Of a DNA stretch of 64,000 nt, positions 46,757 through 54,782 are shown piece by piece. Source of the stretch: Massilia sp. CFBP 13721 (GTDB lineage Bacteria; Pseudomonadota; Gammaproteobacteria; Burkholderiales; Burkholderiaceae_D). The position numbers and the translations under genes are program-made. Under the pieces are notes generated by a model. The model saw only the letters and a list, made by a program, of their open reading frames with translations. It made no database searches and had not been told where the DNA came from. The stretch is taken from contig NZ_JACYUY010000002.1 of NCBI RefSeq assembly GCF_014842025.1, positions 141,378-205,377 of the forward strand. Direction: 5' to 3'. Positions within the stretch are counted from its first letter, which is position 1. Each line of letters starts with the position of its first letter.

Positions 46757-47535
46757 ATGACCAACCCGCCACCTCGTTTGATCACGCGTGCCATGGCGGT
46801 ACACAGGATGCGCGAGCGCTTGCTGCGCGAAGGTTTCCCACGCATCCAGATGTTCATCCTGGTGGCGCTGACCGGGCTGGCCGGCTTCGGCGCATCGGTG
46901 GCGATGCTGGCGGCCGGGGTCGAGACGATGGCGCTGCGCTACATGCTGGCATGGGTGTCGCGTATATCGTTTTCCTGCTGCTGCTGTGGATATGGCTGCG
47001 CACCAGCGCGGCCGACTACCTCGACCTTGCCGGGGAGGGCGGCGGCCTTGGCGCTGCGCGCGGCGACGGCGGCGATAGTGGAGATTTCGCAGGTGGCGGC
47101 GGCAGTTTCGATGGCGGTGGCGCCAGTGGCAATGTCGACTTCGGCGGCGACAGCACCGTCGAAGCCGCCGAGAGCGGGCCGTTCGACGTCATCGGCCAGG
47201 CCGACGAGGGCGCGATTCCGCTGGCGGTGATCCTGCTCGCTCTCGGTATCGCACTCTCGTCGCTGTTCGTGATCTGGTCGGCGCCGGTCCTGTTTGCCGA
47301 GATCCTGGTGGACGCGCTACTCGCTGCCGGATTGTACCGGCGGCTGCGGGTGATGGACCCGCGCCACTGGATGGTCGCGGCACTGAAACATACGCTGGTT
47401 CCCTTCATCCTGACCACCTTGACGCTCGCTGCCGCAGGGTGGGGCATGCAGGCCTATGCGCCGCATGCCAGGTCGCTCGGCGACGTCCTCGCCAACGCCG
47501 AGGCCAGCCGGACTACTTCGCAAACACCTGGCTGA
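46757..47535 (+). pseudogene. Membrane protein gene with single-base frameshift
   Basis: Reading starts at ATG 46757 (AAAGG upstream) as MTNPPPRLITRAMAVHRM with a hydrophobic helix (FILVALTGLAGFGASVAMLAAG), then loses its frame at about 46953. The protein-like sequence resumes at once in the +1 frame as GVAYIVFLLLLWIWLR and continues through a Gly/Asp-rich linker (about 47035-47160) and two more helices to the stop at 47533-47535. One extra G in the GGG at 46953-46955 would restore a single ~259-residue protein. No known domain recognised. Either a recent mutation or a sequencing error. The 3' end overlaps the convergent VOC gene by 23 nt. Confidence 0.8.
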
Positions 47536-47935
47536 TATCGCCGAACGCCTTGAATTCCAGTGCATTGCCCGACGGGTCGAGGAAGAACATGGTCGCCTGC
47601 TCGCCGACCTGGCCCTTGAAACGCACGTGCGGCTCGATCACGAAGCGGGTCGCGGCCGCGCGCAGCTTGTCGGCCAGGGCTTCCCAGTCGGCCATCGGCA
47701 GGATCGCACCGAAGTGGCGCACCGGGACGCTGTCGCCGTCGACGTCGTTGGTCGAGGCGTTGCCGCATTCGTCAGGCGCCAGGTGGGCGACGACCTGGTG
47801 GCCGTAGAAATTGAAGTCGACCCATTCGTTCGAGCTGCGCCCTTCGGGGCAGCCGAGCAGGTCGCCGTAGAAGCGGCGCGCCTCGGCGATGTCGCGCACC
47901 GGAAAGGCGAGGTGGAACAGGGGAATCGCTTGCAT
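47513..47935 (-). CDS. VOC family (glyoxalase-like) protein
   Basis: A 140-residue vicinal-oxygen-chelate protein. The start is ATG 47935 (MQAIPLFHLAFPVRDIAEA); the longer upstream frame runs into the oxidase gene. Metal-ligand candidates: His8 in the first strand, His in VRHFGAIL, Glu in NALEFKAFGD. Both betaalphabetabetabeta halves are present. Function undetermined (dioxygenase, isomerase or resistance protein). It lies 28 nt downstream of the FMN oxidase gene, probably the same transcript. Confidence 0.85.
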   Translation of the reverse strand: MQAIPLFHLAFPVRDIAEARRFYGDLLGCPEGRSSNEWVDFNFYGHQVVAHLAPDECGNASTNDVDGDSVPVRHFGAILPMADWEALADKLRAAATRFVIEPHVRFKGQVGEQATMFFLDPSGNALEFKAFGDISQVFAK

Positions 47936-47963
47936 GGTGTCTCCAGAAATAAGGTAGCAGGGG

Positions 47964-49181
47964 TCAACGATAAGGGTACAGGTGCGTCTTCGCATCGAGT
48001 TCGGTGAGGGCGGTGATGCCCAGCATCGCCATGTTGCGCCACACCTCTTGCTGCAGCAGGTCGATCGCATGCCCGACTCCGGCCTCGCCGCCGACCGCGG
48101 CCGCATAGCCGAAGGGGCGGCCGACGAACACGAACCTGGCGCCCAACGCCAGCGCCTTGAGGACGTCGCCGCCGCGCCGGATGCCGCTGTCCATCATCAC
48201 CGGGATGTCCGGGCAAGCCTCGACGATGCCGGGCAGGACGCGCAGCGGCGCCACCGCGCCGTCGAGCTGGCGGCCGCCGTGGTTCGAGACGATGATGCCG
48301 TCCGCCCCCAGCTCGCGCGCGATGCGGGCGTCGTCGCGGTGCAGGATGCCTTTGACGATGATCCGGCCCGGCCAGATTTTCCGGATCAGCGCGAAGTGCT
48401 CCCAGTTCAGGTGCCCGCGGTCGGCGAAGTCGCGCGTGACCGACGGCGACAGGATCGGCGCGCCGCGGCGCGCATAGTTGTTCTCGAAGTGCGGCATGCC
48501 GTGCCGCGCCAGCGTCTTCAGGAAGGTGCCGAACAGCCAGCGCGGATGCGACAGGCCCTGCCACACCAGGCTGGCGCTGGGCCGCAGTGGCGATGTAAAT
48601 CCAGTCTGCGCGAAGGTCTCGGGATTCGGCGTGACGGGCGTATCCACCGTCAGCACCAGGGTCCCGAAGCCGGCATTGCCGACGCGCTCGATCAGGGCGG
48701 TGATGTTCGGCACGTCGCCCGGCAGGTAGGCCTGGAACCAGGCGCCCAGCTTTTCCTTTGCCACGTCTTCGAGCCGGATCAGCGAGGAACCGCTCATGAT
48801 CATCGGGATGTTCGCACGCGCCGCCGAGCGCGCCAGCACCAGGTCGCCACGGTAGGCGGAGAGGGCGCTGATGCCGAGCGGGGCGATGCCGAACGGCGCC
48901 GCGTAGGTTTGGCCGAACAGGGTGCATGCGCTGCTGCGCTGCGAGACGTCGTTCAGGACGCGGGTGACGAAGCCGTAATCGTCGAAGCATTCGCGGTTGC
49001 CGCGCAGGCTGCGCCGGGTCTCGGCCGCCATCGCCATGTAGCCGAACACGGGGCGCGGCAGGTGGCGCCGTGCGGCCTGCTCGAAATCGTCGAGGCAGCG
49101 TAGTGCTTGCAGGCGCGCGGGCAACCGCGCCGGCGCGCTGCGGGCGAGCGTGGTGGTGGAGGCGATGGCATTCGTCGTCAT
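47964..49181 (-). CDS. FMN-dependent alpha-hydroxy acid oxidase/dehydrogenase
   Basis: A 405-residue member of the LldD/glycolate oxidase family. FGYMAMAAETRRSLRGNRECFDDYGF near the N-terminus, FGIAPLGIS, catalytic IIVSNHGGRQLDG (His base) and the phosphate-binding MMDSGIRRGGDVLKALALGA are visible. It oxidises a 2-hydroxy acid, L-lactate-like, using FMN. Divergent from a LysR regulator 75 nt away, which probably controls it; a VOC protein follows. The canonical active-site Tyr at the N-terminus appears as FGYMAMAA. Confidence 0.88.
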   Translation of the reverse strand: MTTNAIASTTTLARSAPARLPARLQALRCLDDFEQAARRHLPRPVFGYMAMAAETRRSLRGNRECFDDYGFVTRVLNDVSQRSSACTLFGQTYAAPFGIAPLGISALSAYRGDLVLARSAARANIPMIMSGSSLIRLEDVAKEKLGAWFQAYLPGDVPNITALIERVGNAGFGTLVLTVDTPVTPNPETFAQTGFTSPLRPSASLVWQGLSHPRWLFGTFLKTLARHGMPHFENNYARRGAPILSPSVTRDFADRGHLNWEHFALIRKIWPGRIIVKGILHRDDARIARELGADGIIVSNHGGRQLDGAVAPLRVLPGIVEACPDIPVMMDSGIRRGGDVLKALALGARFVFVGRPFGYAAAVGGEAGVGHAIDLLQQEVWRNMAMLGITALTELDAKTHLYPYR

Positions 49182-49256
49182 GGAAGCTATTGTGCGCGCA
49201 CTGGGAACAAAGGACAATTTCATCTTCGAGTGTTTAGAGTGAAGAGGAAGTTCATC

Positions 49257-50138
49257 ATGGAGACGCGGTTCCTGGACAGTTTCGTCACCATTGCCGAATG
49301 CGGTTCGATGGCCGAAGCGGCGCGCCGCCTGAACGTGACGCCCACCGCGCTGGCGCAGCGCGTGCACGTGCTGGAAGATGAACTGGGCGTCAAACTGATC
49401 GAGCGCTCGGGGCGCACGGTGCAACTGACCGAAGGCGGGGCGCGGGTGCTGGCGCGGGCGCGCCACTTCCAGCGCGAGGTGCGCGAACTGAAGGCGTCGG
49501 CCTCCGAGGGCGCGTTTGCCGGCGAACTGCGGCTGGGCACGATCTCGACCGCGCTGACCGGCATGCTGCCGGCCATGCTGGCCACGCTCGCCGCGCGCCA
49601 TCCGAAGGTGGACGTGTACATCGTGGCCGACGTCTCGCGCCTGCTGTACCACCAGGTGATCAGCGAAGCGCTCGACGCGGCGCTGATCATCGCGCCGCAG
49701 TTCGCGATTCCGAAAACCCTGGTCTGGCGCGAACTGCGTTCCGAGCCGCTGGTGGTGCTGGCGCCGACCGCGCTGGCGCACCTGCCGCCGCTGGAACTGC
49801 TGGCGACCCAGCCCCTGATCCGCTACGACCGCAACAACTGGGGCGGCCAGCTGGCCGACCAGTATTTGCAGGAGCAGCAGATCTTCCCGCGCGAGCGTTT
49901 CGAACTCGACGTGCTGGACGCGATCGCGCTGCTGGTCGAGCGGGGCCTGGGCGTGTCGCTCGTACCCGACTGGCCACGCGCCTGGCCGCTGCCGGCGGGG
50001 GTGGCGATCCTCGCCTTGCCGGGCGAGGCGCCGGTGCGCAAGCTCGGGCTGCTGTGGCGGGCACGCTCGCCGTTCAGCCGCCTGTTCGAGGAATTGCTCG
50101 ATTCGAGTGAAACCGTCGGCGAGATTGTAGGCACGTAA
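49257..50138 (+). CDS. LysR-family transcriptional regulator
   Basis: A 293-residue LysR regulator. The winged helix reads METRFLDSFVTIAECGSMAEAARRLNVTPTALAQRV. The effector domain has LRLGTISTALTGMLPAMLATLA and VERGLGVSLVPDW. The ATG at 49257 follows AGAGGAAG. Divergent from the FMN oxidase gene, so probable regulator of it; inducer perhaps a 2-hydroxy acid. 3' end runs into the palindromic repeats. Confidence 0.88.
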   Translation: METRFLDSFVTIAECGSMAEAARRLNVTPTALAQRVHVLEDELGVKLIERSGRTVQLTEGGARVLARARHFQREVRELKASASEGAFAGELRLGTISTALTGMLPAMLATLAARHPKVDVYIVADVSRLLYHQVISEALDAALIIAPQFAIPKTLVWRELRSEPLVVLAPTALAHLPPLELLATQPLIRYDRNNWGGQLADQYLQEQQIFPRERFELDVLDAIALLVERGLGVSLVPDWPRAWPLPAGVAILALPGEAPVRKLGLLWRARSPFSRLFEELLDSSETVGEIVGT

Positions 50139-50287
50139 CGCGCGGGCATGCCCGCCCTACGACAGCCGCCTGCTTGACACGTTCGTTGGCCGCAACCGTA
50201 GGGCGGGCATGCCCGCGTTACGGCCGCATGCTTTTGCCTGCGACGGTGATGGATCTCTGCACGTAGGGCGGGCATGCCCGCCGTCAC
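50133..50287. repeat. Three copies of GCGGGCATGCCCGC palindromes
   Basis: Three near-identical palindromes centred at about 50150, 50208 and 50276 share the core GCGGGCATGCCCGC with TAGGGC or CGTTACG ends in alternating orientation. They follow the LysR gene. Same end structure (CGTAGGGCGGG... / ...CGCG) as the other repeats in the window but with a different core. The rest of 50139-50423 shows only an ordinary promoter-like stretch before the lipoprotein. Confidence 0.85.
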
Positions 50288-50423
50288 GGACGCACTCTCG
50301 TGCCTGCAACCGCATTCAATGTGTGACCAAATGTAAATGCGCGCACTCGATTGGAAATCCACGGCCGTTCTCCAGCCCGGCAGGCGTAAACTGAACCAAT
50401 CAATTGCTTGAAGGAGAACTGGT

Positions 50424-50717
50424 ATGCGTACGATAATTCTGGCGGTAACCAGCGCATGTTGCCTGCTCGGCTGTGCAACGCCACAGGGACAAGCCATGAA
50501 GCAACAGGCCGAGATGGACCGCATGATCGCCGAAAACGGACCGGCGTGCACCCAGCTGGGCTATCCGGCGAATTCGGACCTGTGGCGCAATTGCGTTCTG
50601 CAGCTGGCCGAGAAGAACGGCACTGGACGCGGAGGCGTGTCGACCTCGATTTTCGGCAGCTTTGGTAGCTTTGGACGCGGTTCCGGGGTAGGCATCGGCA
50701 TTGGTGTGGGACGTTAA
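50424..50717 (+). CDS. Small putative lipoprotein
   Basis: A 97-residue protein with a lipoprotein signal (MRTIILAVTSACCLLGC, lipobox LLGC, Cys17). A Cys pair (PACTQLGY, WRNCVLQ) and a Gly/Ser-rich tail GRGSGVGIGIGVGR follow. Shine-Dalgarno AAGGAG. No family recognised. Monocistronic. Confidence 0.75.
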   Translation: MRTIILAVTSACCLLGCATPQGQAMKQQAEMDRMIAENGPACTQLGYPANSDLWRNCVLQLAEKNGTGRGGVSTSIFGSFGSFGRGSGVGIGIGVGR

Positions 50718-50794
50718 ACGCGTCAATGACCCTATCCGGTGCGCGGCTGGCAACGTCAATCACACCATCGACGCTGCCCAGCCGCTCATGTCAT

Positions 50795-51808
50795 TTACTC
50801 CGGCTTGATCTGCGCATTCTTCAGCAGGCTGGCCCACTTCGGCACTTCCTGCTTCATGTAGGTCTTCAGTTCGGCCGCGGTGCCGCCGACGGTGGTCAGT
50901 CCCTGCTGGTCGAGTTTCATGCGTACCTCGGGCGAGGCCAGGCTTTTCTTCACTTCGGCATTCAGGCGGTCGACGATCGGTTGCGGCATGTTGGCGGGGG
51001 CGAACAGGCCGAACCAGGTCAGGGTTTCGAAGCCGGGCAAGCCGGACTCGGCCACCGTCGGGATGTTCGGCGCAGCGCTGCTGCGTTGCAGGCTGCTCAC
51101 GGCAATCGCGCGCAGCTTGCCGCTTTTGATGTGCGGCAGCAGTGACGGCAAATTGCCGAACATGACCGGCACCTGGTTGCCGAGCAGGTCCGAGATCGCG
51201 TTCGTCTCTCCCTTGTAGGGAACATGGACCATCTCCAGCTTGGCCATCGAGGCGAACAGTTCGGCGGCGACGTGCTGCGGCCCACCCTGGCCCGACGACG
51301 CGTAGGTCAGGCCGCCTTTCTGTTTCCTGGCATACGCGATCAGTTCCTGCACGTTCTTCACTGGCACCGACGGACTGACCACCAGCACCATCGGCACCGA
51401 TGCGATCAGCGAAATCGGCGTGAAGTCGGCCACCGGATTGAAACTCATCTTCTTGTAGATGCTGGGCGCCACCACCATCGTCGACTGGGTCGCCATCAAG
51501 AGGGTGTAGCCGTCGGCGGGCGCCTTGGCGGTCTGCTCGGCGGCGATGATGCCGGTTGCGCCGGGGCGGTTTTCGATGATGATCGATCCGCCCATGCTCT
51601 TGCTCATGCTCTGTGCCAGCAGGCGCGCCACGTTGTCGACCGCGCCGCCCGGCGAGAAGCCGACCAGCATCTTGACGGGCTTGTCCGGATAGGCGGCCGC
51701 CAGGGCCATGCCTGGTGTCAGGCCCGGTGCCAGGCCCGCAGCCAGGCTTGCGCGCAACGCCAGCTTGATGAGGCCGCGCCTCGAGATGCCACTTTTCTTG
51801 ATTGTCAT
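50795..51808 (-). CDS. Bug/TctC-family tripartite tricarboxylate transport receptor
   Basis: A 337-residue periplasmic binding protein. Twin-arginine-like SRRGLIKLALRASLAAG signal, then YPDKPVKMLVGFSPGGAVDNVARLLA and IIENRPGATGIIAAEQTAK, the Bug-family fingerprint. The start is the ATG at 51808, with GGAG upstream. Binds carboxylates or related small molecules for TctAB-type transport, but no tctA/tctB lies nearby; betaproteobacteria carry many orphan Bug proteins. It follows, 65 nt on, the interrupted DapA-family gene, suggesting a common substrate. Confidence 0.9.
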   Translation of the reverse strand: MTIKKSGISRRGLIKLALRASLAAGLAPGLTPGMALAAAYPDKPVKMLVGFSPGGAVDNVARLLAQSMSKSMGGSIIIENRPGATGIIAAEQTAKAPADGYTLLMATQSTMVVAPSIYKKMSFNPVADFTPISLIASVPMVLVVSPSVPVKNVQELIAYARKQKGGLTYASSGQGGPQHVAAELFASMAKLEMVHVPYKGETNAISDLLGNQVPVMFGNLPSLLPHIKSGKLRAIAVSSLQRSSAAPNIPTVAESGLPGFETLTWFGLFAPANMPQPIVDRLNAEVKKSLASPEVRMKLDQQGLTTVGGTAAELKTYMKQEVPKWASLLKNAQIKPE

Positions 51809-51873
51809 GGAACGTGTCTCCAATTGAATAATTCTGGGTAAATCTCGTCAGGCGTCGCGCATGCGCCGGGCGG

Positions 51874-52806
51874 TCAGCCTTGCATCAGGTCTTCCACATA
51901 CGGCATGTTGAATCCGAGCCGCTCCAGTCCACCTTCCAGCGTCTGCGCCTGCGCCACATCGAGTTCGACCAGCGGCGGACGCACCGCGCGCCAGGCGGCG
52001 TCGCCCGTCTTCCAGGCGATCGCGGCCTTCATCGCCGGGATCAGCGAGAATTGCTGGAACACTGCGCGGGTGGCGTCCAGCGCATGCTGCTGTTCGTCGG
52101 CGCCGTCTTGCTGCCAGCTGTCGTACAGCGCGACCATCGGCGCCGGATTGACGTTGCCGGTGGCGGTAATGCAGCCGGCGCCGCCGCCGCGCATGTTGGC
52201 CAGCAGGAAGGTTTCGCTGCCGGCAAAGACGTCGAAGCCTTGCGGCTGGAAGTTGCGCAGCATCGCCTCGGTATTGTTCCAGTCGCCGGAACTGTCCTTC
52301 ACGCCGGCGATGGTGCCGGGGAAGGCCTTGAGCAGGCGTTCGATCAGGCCCAGGCTGATGGGCACCTGGGTGACCGGCGGAATATGGTAGAGATAGATGT
52401 TGAGGCGCTAGTCGGCCACCGCGTCGATCACCGTCGCAAAACTCCTGAACAGACCCTCGTCGCTGACGCCCTTGTAATAAAACGGCGGCAGCATCAGCAC
52501 GCCGCCGCAGCCTGCCTCGACCGCGTGGCGCGTCAGTTCGATTGCATCGCCCAGCGCACAGGCGCCGGTGCCGGGCATCATGCGTGCGGCGGGCAGGCCG
52601 GCCTCGAGCAGGGCGTCGAGCAGGCGGCGCTTTTCCGCCAGCGTGAGGGACGTGGCTTCCGAGTTGGTGCCGAAGATCGACAGGCCGACGTCCTGCTCCA
52701 GCAGCCATCGGCAATGCCGGGTGAAGCGCTCGACTGACGGTGTCAGGTCGGCGTTGAACGGGGTGAGAACCGGCGAAAACACGCCGCGAAGAGGAGTGGT
52801 GGTCAT
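51874..52806 (-). pseudogene. DapA-family aldolase/synthase with in-frame amber codon
   Basis: Read as one frame from ATG 52806 (MTTTPLRGVFSPVLTPF, typical DHDPS opening) to the stop at 51874 it would be about 310 residues, the family norm. An in-frame TAG at 52408-52410, after ATVIDAVAD, splits it. Downstream the same frame resumes with RLNIYLYHIPPVTQVP (the conserved Tyr) and IAGVKDSSGDWNN (the Schiff-base Lys). Both catalytic residues are beyond the stop, so the product is inactive unless read through. The family covers dihydrodipicolinate synthase, KDG and hydroxyacid aldolases; the specific reaction is unknown. Confidence 0.85.
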
Positions 52807-53040
52807 GAAGCTCCCGAGTGATGGATGCATACCTTGATGACCAAGGCGACAAGTCCATTCTAGAGAGCCTTTAATTCAACAAAAACAGCATTCTTGACAG
52901 TTCAGAATCCAGAAAAAGTTGATAACCGGGCGCTATTCATGAGTGAATCATAGTAAGGATTAATCGGAATTCTTTACACTTGGGTTAGCTCACAATTGCT
53001 CATCCATTACAAGTCATTGATTTTAAACAATCCTTGCAAT

Positions 53041-53057
53041 CTGGCATGAGAATTGCT
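53041..53057 (+). promoter_or_regulatory. Sigma-54 (RpoN) promoter of PepA-type gene
   Basis: CTGGCATGAGAATTGCT fits the RpoN consensus with GG and GC spaced 10 nt apart, 60 nt upstream of the PEP-CTERM gene. The rest of the 310-nt gap (52807-53040) is AT-rich, holds no gene and probably binds the enhancer protein. Confidence 0.85.
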
Positions 53058-53116
53058 TATATATTGGAAAATTCTGTTTCCTCTTGTAAACCACTTTAAT
53101 AAGAAGACTGACCGCC

Positions 53117-53962
53117 ATGACCTTCCTGAAAAAACTCGCTTGCGCAGCAGCCGTCGCCGTTTCCTTCGCTGGCAGCGCCAACGCTGCCACCGTGATGAAC
53201 GACTGGGTCTTCAATCCAGTTGGCGGCGGCTTCGCCACCGGCCAGACGATCAACGAATACCTGGACGTGAACGGCAACGCCTTCATCCAGATCAACCCGA
53301 CCGGCGGCACCAGCTTCTCGTTCACTGAACACGCTGTATTCAACATTTCCCAAGCCGACAGCAACTTCAAACTGTTCCCTGTGACTTTCCCAGGCGGCAA
53401 CATCACTGCTACCTTTGAGGCGTTTGGTACTGGTAACTTCAGCGGCGCATTCAGCTTCTCCGGCGGTACCATCCGCATGTACCAGAACCCAACCGGTGGC
53501 GAATATACTGGTACCAACGGCATCTACGGCGCCAACCTGGGCGAGATGATCGCCGAGTTCAACGTGCTGTCGGGCGGCGGCGGCACCGTCGATGCAAGCG
53601 GCTCGCCAGTGAACAACGGCCAGGTCAGCGTGTTGGCAGAAGCTGCTGTCGGCGGCCTGGACGCCGGCTACTTCTTCCGCAAGAATGGCAAGGACCTGTC
53701 GACCGAAGCGATCATGGCCTTCGCCTTTACCAACGCCAACACGGTCGGTCAGGTGACCCCGAACATGGTGAGTGAAATTGCATGCGAATACGCCGGTTAC
53801 TGCGCCGCTGATGCGGGCACCAACACGGGTAGCCATTTCTTCGTTTCGAACAACGGCCAGTTCAAGCTGAATGAAGTGCCAGAGCCAGGTTCGCTGGCCC
53901 TGTTCGGCATCGCCATGCTGGGCGCCGGCTTCGTCAGCCGCAAGCGCGCCAACAAGGCGTAA
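53117..53962 (+). CDS. Flocculation-type PEP-CTERM protein, PepA-like
   Basis: A 281-residue exported protein with a signal peptide (AVAVSFAGSANA) and a C-terminal VPEPGSLALFGIAMLGAGFVSRKR sorting signal. The mature part DWVFNPVGGGFATGQTI and EYLDVNGNAFIQINPTGG matches what I know of the PepA floc-formation family of Zoogloea-like and other betaproteobacteria. These are surface proteins that hold exopolysaccharide flocs and are transcribed from RpoN promoters with a PrsK/PrsR-type system. A sigma-54 promoter is seen at 53041. Slightly lower GC than neighbours. Confidence 0.85.
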   Translation: MTFLKKLACAAAVAVSFAGSANAATVMNDWVFNPVGGGFATGQTINEYLDVNGNAFIQINPTGGTSFSFTEHAVFNISQADSNFKLFPVTFPGGNITATFEAFGTGNFSGAFSFSGGTIRMYQNPTGGEYTGTNGIYGANLGEMIAEFNVLSGGGGTVDASGSPVNNGQVSVLAEAAVGGLDAGYFFRKNGKDLSTEAIMAFAFTNANTVGQVTPNMVSEIACEYAGYCAADAGTNTGSHFFVSNNGQFKLNEVPEPGSLALFGIAMLGAGFVSRKRANKA

Positions 53963-53994
53963 TTGCCCTTCGAGCTGTACCTGAAGTAATGAGA

Positions 53995-54021
53995 AAGAGC
54001 GGGCCAGTCCCGCTCTTTTTT
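53995..54021. terminator. Bidirectional terminator
   Basis: Stem AAGAGCGGG/CCCGCTCTT around CCAGT, followed by TTTTTATT on the plus strand and TTTCTCATT on the minus strand. It separates the PepA-type gene from the convergent ATPase gene. Confidence 0.85.
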
Positions 54022-54033
54022 ATTGGTGCACGC

Positions 54034-54780
54034 CTAGCGTTCCATCAGCACCTTGAGCATGCGCTGCGGGTTGGCGATGAAGTCGTGCATCACCCGATAG
54101 TGCTCGGTCTCCTCGTAGCCGACCGGATGGATGCCGCGCTCGCCGCACTCGTAGATGACGGCGTTCGGATAGGCCATCAGGATCGGCGAATGGGTGGCGA
54201 TGATGAACTGGCTGCCCATCTCCACCAGTTGATGCAGGCGGCTGAGCATGACGAGCTGGCGCTGCGGCGACAGGGCCGCTTCCGGTTCGTCGAGGACGAA
54301 CAGGCTCTGGCCGCCGAAGCGATTCATGAACAGGGTCAGGAACGCCTCGCCATGCGACTGTTCGTGCAGTGCCTTGCCGCCGAATGAATCGATGATCTTG
54401 GGGCCGCCTGGCTCTTCGTCCAGCCTTTCGATTTCGGTCCCGACGTTGAAGAAGCTTTCCGCACGCAGGAAAAAGCCGTCGCGCGGCAGCCTGATGCCGC
54501 GCCCCACGCGCAAGTGGCGGTGCAGGTTGGAATGCGATTCGCGCGTCGCGAAACGGAAGTTACGGCTGCCGCCTTCGGCATTGAAGCCCATCGCCACCGC
54601 GATCGCTTCGAGCAGGGTCGACTTGCCGGAGCCGTTTTCGCCGACAAAGAAGGTGACCTGCGGATGCAGTTCCAGGCGATCGAGCGAACGCACCACGGGC
54701 AGCGTGAAGGGGAACTCGCCTGCATGGTCGGCGGCGGAGGGCTTCAGGCTGACCATGCAGAGGTAAGGATGGCTTTTCAT
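54034..54780 (-). CDS. AAA-type ATPase, SMC/ABC-like
   Basis: A 248-residue single ATPase domain. Walker A GENGSGKST (residues 47-55), signature-like HGEAFLTLF, Walker B SLFVLDEPEAALSPQRQL and a switch His in IIATHSPILMAYP. This is the AAA_23/RecF-like predicted ATPase found in many bacteria, function unknown. It starts 2 nt after the acyl-CoA ligase stop, so the two are likely cotranscribed. Confidence 0.85.
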   Translation of the reverse strand: MKSHPYLCMVSLKPSAADHAGEFPFTLPVVRSLDRLELHPQVTFFVGENGSGKSTLLEAIAVAMGFNAEGGSRNFRFATRESHSNLHRHLRVGRGIRLPRDGFFLRAESFFNVGTEIERLDEEPGGPKIIDSFGGKALHEQSHGEAFLTLFMNRFGGQSLFVLDEPEAALSPQRQLVMLSRLHQLVEMGSQFIIATHSPILMAYPNAVIYECGERGIHPVGYEETEHYRVMHDFIANPQRMLKVLMER

Positions 54781-54782
54781 CG

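Noticed and set aside
50795..52806. Complete TctABC transporter operon
   Set aside because: Only the binding protein and a DapA-family gene are present; no tctA or tctB membrane genes.
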